64,000 nucleotides of DNA. Source: Eucalyptus grandis. Its lineage: Eukaryota > Streptophyta > Magnoliopsida > Myrtales > Myrtaceae. Both the position numbers and the translations under genes were made by a program. Under the pieces are notes generated by a model. That model was not told the origin of the DNA. It made no database searches and saw nothing but the letters and a program-made list of their open reading frames with translations. Within the stretch, counting starts at the first letter, position 1. The number at the start of each line of letters is the position of its first letter. This document shows, piece after piece, positions 60,901 to 64,000 of the stretch. The stretch covers positions 7,021,501-7,085,500 of the forward strand of contig NC_052619.1 of assembly GCF_016545825.1 (NCBI RefSeq), given 5' to 3'.

Positions 60901-61850
60901 TGATTAATTTGTCCATTTAAATGCAAGATGAACAAAATTATAGTTTCTTTAAACATGGGAATCCAACTTCCCATTTCTCTCTCTCTCAGGAGAGCGTGCG
61001 CCGGGGGCGCGGGGGGGTTGCATTTTTGGTTTTGCCCCTTGAGGAACAAGGAAACAGAAGAACAAAGGAAAAAGAATTTTGCTATAAGACAGTACATATA
61101 ACAGAGTCAATCTCTTTATTTATTCGATAAAATGGCAATAAGGCCCTGAGAGGCTCTTATGGCCCTGCGGACACGCGCATCACACGAGCTTATGAAAGTA
61201 ATGCTATCCAGAAATACGTATCAGCCCTCTTGCGAACAAGGAGGCTAGTGTTACAGACCAAAAACACGCGAAACTTGTAGCAAACACACTTTCAAAAAGC
61301 AATCCAGCACAAATATTTATTTTGCAAGTCGTATCCACTAAATAACATTTTAGTTTTATCATGGAATTCAAAAACAATATGATTAACATCAAACCTGACA
61401 GCCGATCCATTTGATCAGATGTGAAATGTTGCTCGGCACAATGGATTGCGAGACACCCATAAGAACCTGCAATAATAAAATTTCAAGCAGTTAGTAGCAA
61501 CTTCTACACAGCCGTGCATTACAAACGACCTTCTTGAGTATCTCGGTCCCTATTCAATACCTTTCTGGTGTCTTTTGTAAGACATAAAATTCATGATGCG
61601 GAAGCTAGAATCAATTAAAGACAAACCTCCAGCCATTGTTCTTATTCACGTTCGTTAGAAAAACCTGAAATCAAAGAAAAATTGGGGACACACTACTAAC
61701 TCAATTCCCTCACGTACTGATGGTGTATTCCCAATATGAGAGTTTGTGTTGGCCTCGTCAAAAATGAACGTGTTCCTTTTTATACACCGTCTCCCATCAT
61801 CTGGGGCGGTTGTCACGAAAGTGCACGAAGCGTGGAAAAAACTCATTCGA
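57940..61850. other. Intergenic sequence between the duplication and the SEO exon
   Basis: No gene is recognised. A repeat fragment related to 48300-48585 is at about 59385-59470. Short open frames (58377-58735, 59031-59237, 60444-60743) have no recognisable domain. Confidence 0.45.
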
Positions 61851-61859
61851 ATACTGCAT

Positions 61860-62090
61860 TTAAGAGAAAATGTCATCTTTGTCCTTCTTGACGGGTGGGA
61901 TGGCCTCGGCAAATATGTTGTTGGTTATCTGGAGGAGATCATTCACACTGCATTTTTCTTCTTCGGTGGAGTCATAAGATTGCTTTCCTAAGACCAATTC
62001 TTGGAACTGTTGGTTGTCGATGAAGTTGATTATGTCAGAACTGGCCATACCATTCGCCATGTTGCTGCCACCATTGCCGCGAAAGGCCAT
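61860..62090 (-). pseudogene. SEO: Orphan first exon of a third SEO gene
   Basis: The minus strand gives MAFRGNGGSNMANGMASSDI, then INFIDNQQFQELVLGK, SVNDLLQITNNIFAEAIPPV and a stop. Aligned with the first exons of SEO genes 1 and 2, the pattern I/FDxxxFxxxV...(S/D)Vxx-L...N-I/L is kept, with no closer identity. No splice donor like theirs is seen at the end, and no SEO exons 2-7 follow downstream within the 8 kb I searched by eye. A TATA box lies about 120 bp upstream as in the other copies. It is a truncated or very diverged SEO copy. Confidence 0.6.
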
Positions 62091-62129
62091 GTCTCTTCGA
62101 CCGCGAGAGGAAGATAAATAGAAGATCAA

Positions 62130-63480
62130 GTGAGGTTAATCAAAGGGATGAAGAAGTATAAGATGATGAGGGACGTGCATGGGTACTTTTCACTTGCGTC
62201 CGTCTCTTTATATAGCCAACCACGCAGTGTGCACGCATGCAAAGTGGGAGAGGAAATATGGGTTAGTCCCTACAGTTTTGGAAAAGAAACAAAGTGGATC
62301 CCAGCTTCAATACACTTTCTCTTAAAGAAATATATGTTCCGTACCAAAGGTATCTTAATCAAAATGACAAAATGTAAAGCTAAATTAACCCCAAACCCAA
62401 AATCATCTTAATGCTTTCCAGTCTGGAATGTATTTTATGAGTAAAACAAGCTTGTCGTTAACTCTTTGACGTGCTGGTTGTTGATGTCGATGTTACTGTC
62501 CGGGGTGTTGTGTTTCTCGGGCTAAATGATACTTGGTTGCATTCGCCACGGAAAGTATATTCAGCGTTTGCCCCATCTCCCATAAAACGACGCGCTTCGG
62601 CATCTAAAAAGAGAGTGCACTAGTTGTTCAAAAAAAAAAAAAAAAAAAAAGTGCACTATAGTTTGCACTTTTCAATCAGAAAGAAAAGCACCTGGCACTT
62701 TGTGTTGCGTGTTTTCCACCTATTTTGAATACCAAAAAACATAAACTATGCTGATTGGGACAATGGTACATTATATTATTTTTTTGTCGCCAAAATTTTA
62801 AAATTGTACCAGTGTGACAAAAATACCACCCTTTATCATAAAAATACTCAATTTTTTTTTTCTCATGTCACCGATGCCTCGAAAGTTGTACTAGTTAACA
62901 ATAATATTCAGTGTCTACCACCAAATATTATAAGTTTTGCCCACTATGGCACTAATACCCTAAACTCTTTTTCCGAGTCACTGATATCCCTAAGCTTGTA
63001 TTAGTGACTCAAACTATTTTTTAATCACCCATACTCCTATAGCTGCTCATATTCACGCTGGCTTTGTTTGCTTGTTGTTGTCCATGCAAGCTGCCATGTC
63101 AAATTTTAAAGGTGGTCTTGAATTAAACTATGATTGATGGTATTTTTTGTTACATCAATTTAAGTTTATGTTACATTTGGTCGTTTGGATTTCTAGTTAA
63201 GATAGGATAGAATATGAAATTTAGAGATTTTACTATATTCTATCTACTATTTAGTTAATAATAATAATAAAACCACATATGTTCACATCTTATCATGTTC
63301 ATTGTTTGGCATAAATGAATATTGGTGTAAATTGCACAAATGGAAATAGTAAGAATCTTTGACAACACTCCTGCTTACTTCATTTTTATTTCTTTTTTAA
63401 AATTATTTTTCACTCTTTTTTAAATTCTTTTATTTTTAATTATTTTCCCCCTCAATCATTCTCTAATAAAATTTGAAAAA
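62130..63480. other. Intergenic sequence
   Basis: There is an A run of about 20 bases at 62631. Phrases such as ACCAGTGTGACAAAAATACC (62806) resemble the palindromic MITE family of SEO gene 1 intron 1. No gene is seen. Confidence 0.4.
62207..62214 (-). promoter_or_regulatory. TATA box upstream of the orphan SEO exon
   Basis: The minus strand reads GGCTATATAAAGAGACGG about 120 bp upstream of the ATG at 62090. Confidence 0.6.
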
Positions 63481-63481
63481 A

Positions 63482-63646
63482 TTTCAAATAAGAGCCTAAA
63501 GTATCATTGTTTTCTCAAATAAAGCCTCGAAGTATATTTTATTTCAAATAAGGGTTTGAAGTGGCCAAATCATTTCAAATAGAGGCCTTTGGCTGGTGAT
63601 GGCTATTACAGCCATCGCAGAAAGGGTATTTTAGTCAACAAAAATG

Positions 63647-63677
<31 letters not shown>

Positions 63678-63917
63678 TAACTTTTTGATTTTTTTCTTTT
63701 CTTTTCTCCCCCTTTTTCCTACCAAAGCCATCAACAATGATGGCCGGTGGAGGTGGCTCACTGGAGTCCGGCGAGGCATCCTTACCGGCTTTGGTGAGAG
63801 CAACCCTCACTAGTCTAGGCGAGGGTAGGGATGCTCTCGCTAGATCCTTATTTGAAACAAAGTCAACTTCAAACTTTTATTTGAGAAAACGGAGGCACTT
63901 CAAGCCCTTATTTAGAA
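63482..63917. mobile_element. MITE-like element with inverted ends, 0.44 kb
   Basis: The left arm reads TTTCAAATAAGAGCCTAAAG, then TTTTCTCAAATAAAGCCTCG. The right arm, reversed, reads TTCTAAATAAGGGCTTGAAG, then TTTTCTCAAATAAAAGTTTG. The centre has a (TA)n run (63650-63676), a pyrimidine tract and a G+C-rich island (63735-63845). It is non-coding. Confidence 0.68.
63650..63676. repeat. (TA)n microsatellite
   Basis: A run of about 13 TA dinucleotides inside the MITE at 63482-63917. Confidence 0.88.
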
Positions 63918-64000
63918 TTTTCTCATAAAATTTGTTAAATCATAAACTATACCAATATTCTTAAATTACTAAAATACCTAAAATATATAATAAATATAAA

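Noticed and set aside
61395..61466. Exon-like segment on the minus strand (VLMGVSQSIVPSNISHLIKW)
   Set aside because: It has acceptor and donor dinucleotides but does not match SEO exon 2 and has no neighbours that continue it, so it cannot be assigned to the orphan SEO exon.
1..64000. CRISPR arrays, operons, ribosome binding sites, bacterial-type systems
   Set aside because: The window is plant nuclear DNA with spliced genes and plant transposons. No regularly spaced repeat array or prokaryotic gene order is present.

Overview
This window looks like nuclear DNA from a eudicot plant, probably a woody species with a repeat-rich genome. Genes are sparse and intron-rich, and the space between them is filled with nested LTR retrotransposons, MITEs, hAT, MULE and PIF/Harbinger-like elements and tRNA-derived SINE-like repeats. 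The native gene content is a same-strand series of sieve element occlusion (SEO) genes, which encode phloem P-protein (forisome-type) subunits. A placement near Myrtales is only a guess from overall style and was not tested.

Layout. 1-650: inverted remnant of a Ty1/copia integrase. About 690-870: a piece that resembles intron 1 of the first SEO gene. 1110-12493: a decayed Ty1/copia element with 5-bp target duplications, which hosts a 953-bp solo LTR, a 4.0-kb solo LTR (itself carrying a 1.1-kb hAT element) and a 799-bp PIF/Harbinger-like MITE in its 3' LTR. 14184-20936 (minus): SEO gene 1, seven exons, with two independent 1-nt frameshifts and a 3.7-kb first intron full of MITEs. 22425-23375: hAT-type element. 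26200-31200: a degraded tandem duplication with a gypsy-like gag remnant. 31500-31990: an inverted paralogue of the site where the copia element landed. 32343-33560: possible solo LTR with an 82-bp tandem array. 34324-35217: MITE.

35792-43347: a 7.56-kb Pack-MULE with an exact 9-bp target duplication. It carries the first exons of a PIG-U gene (GPI transamidase subunit) on the plus strand and five exons of an unrecognised gene on the minus strand, arranged to converge. 43532-47985 (minus): SEO gene 2, seven exons, intact, 669 codons. 50395-54403: a 4.0-kb PIF/Harbinger-like element that carries broken exons of the proteasome subunit RPN5. 54600-56015: a two-copy duplication with a short conserved reading frame. 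61860-62090 (minus): an orphan first exon of a third SEO gene. 63482-63917: a MITE.

How it fits together: SEO genes 1 and 2 share exon number, exon phases and nearly all exon lengths. All three SEO starts have a TATA box 115-130 bp upstream of the ATG, so they come from local duplication. Only SEO gene 2 appears able to make a full protein. Two DNA transposons of different superfamilies have each picked up host gene pieces within about 20 kb, which is the most unusual feature of the window.
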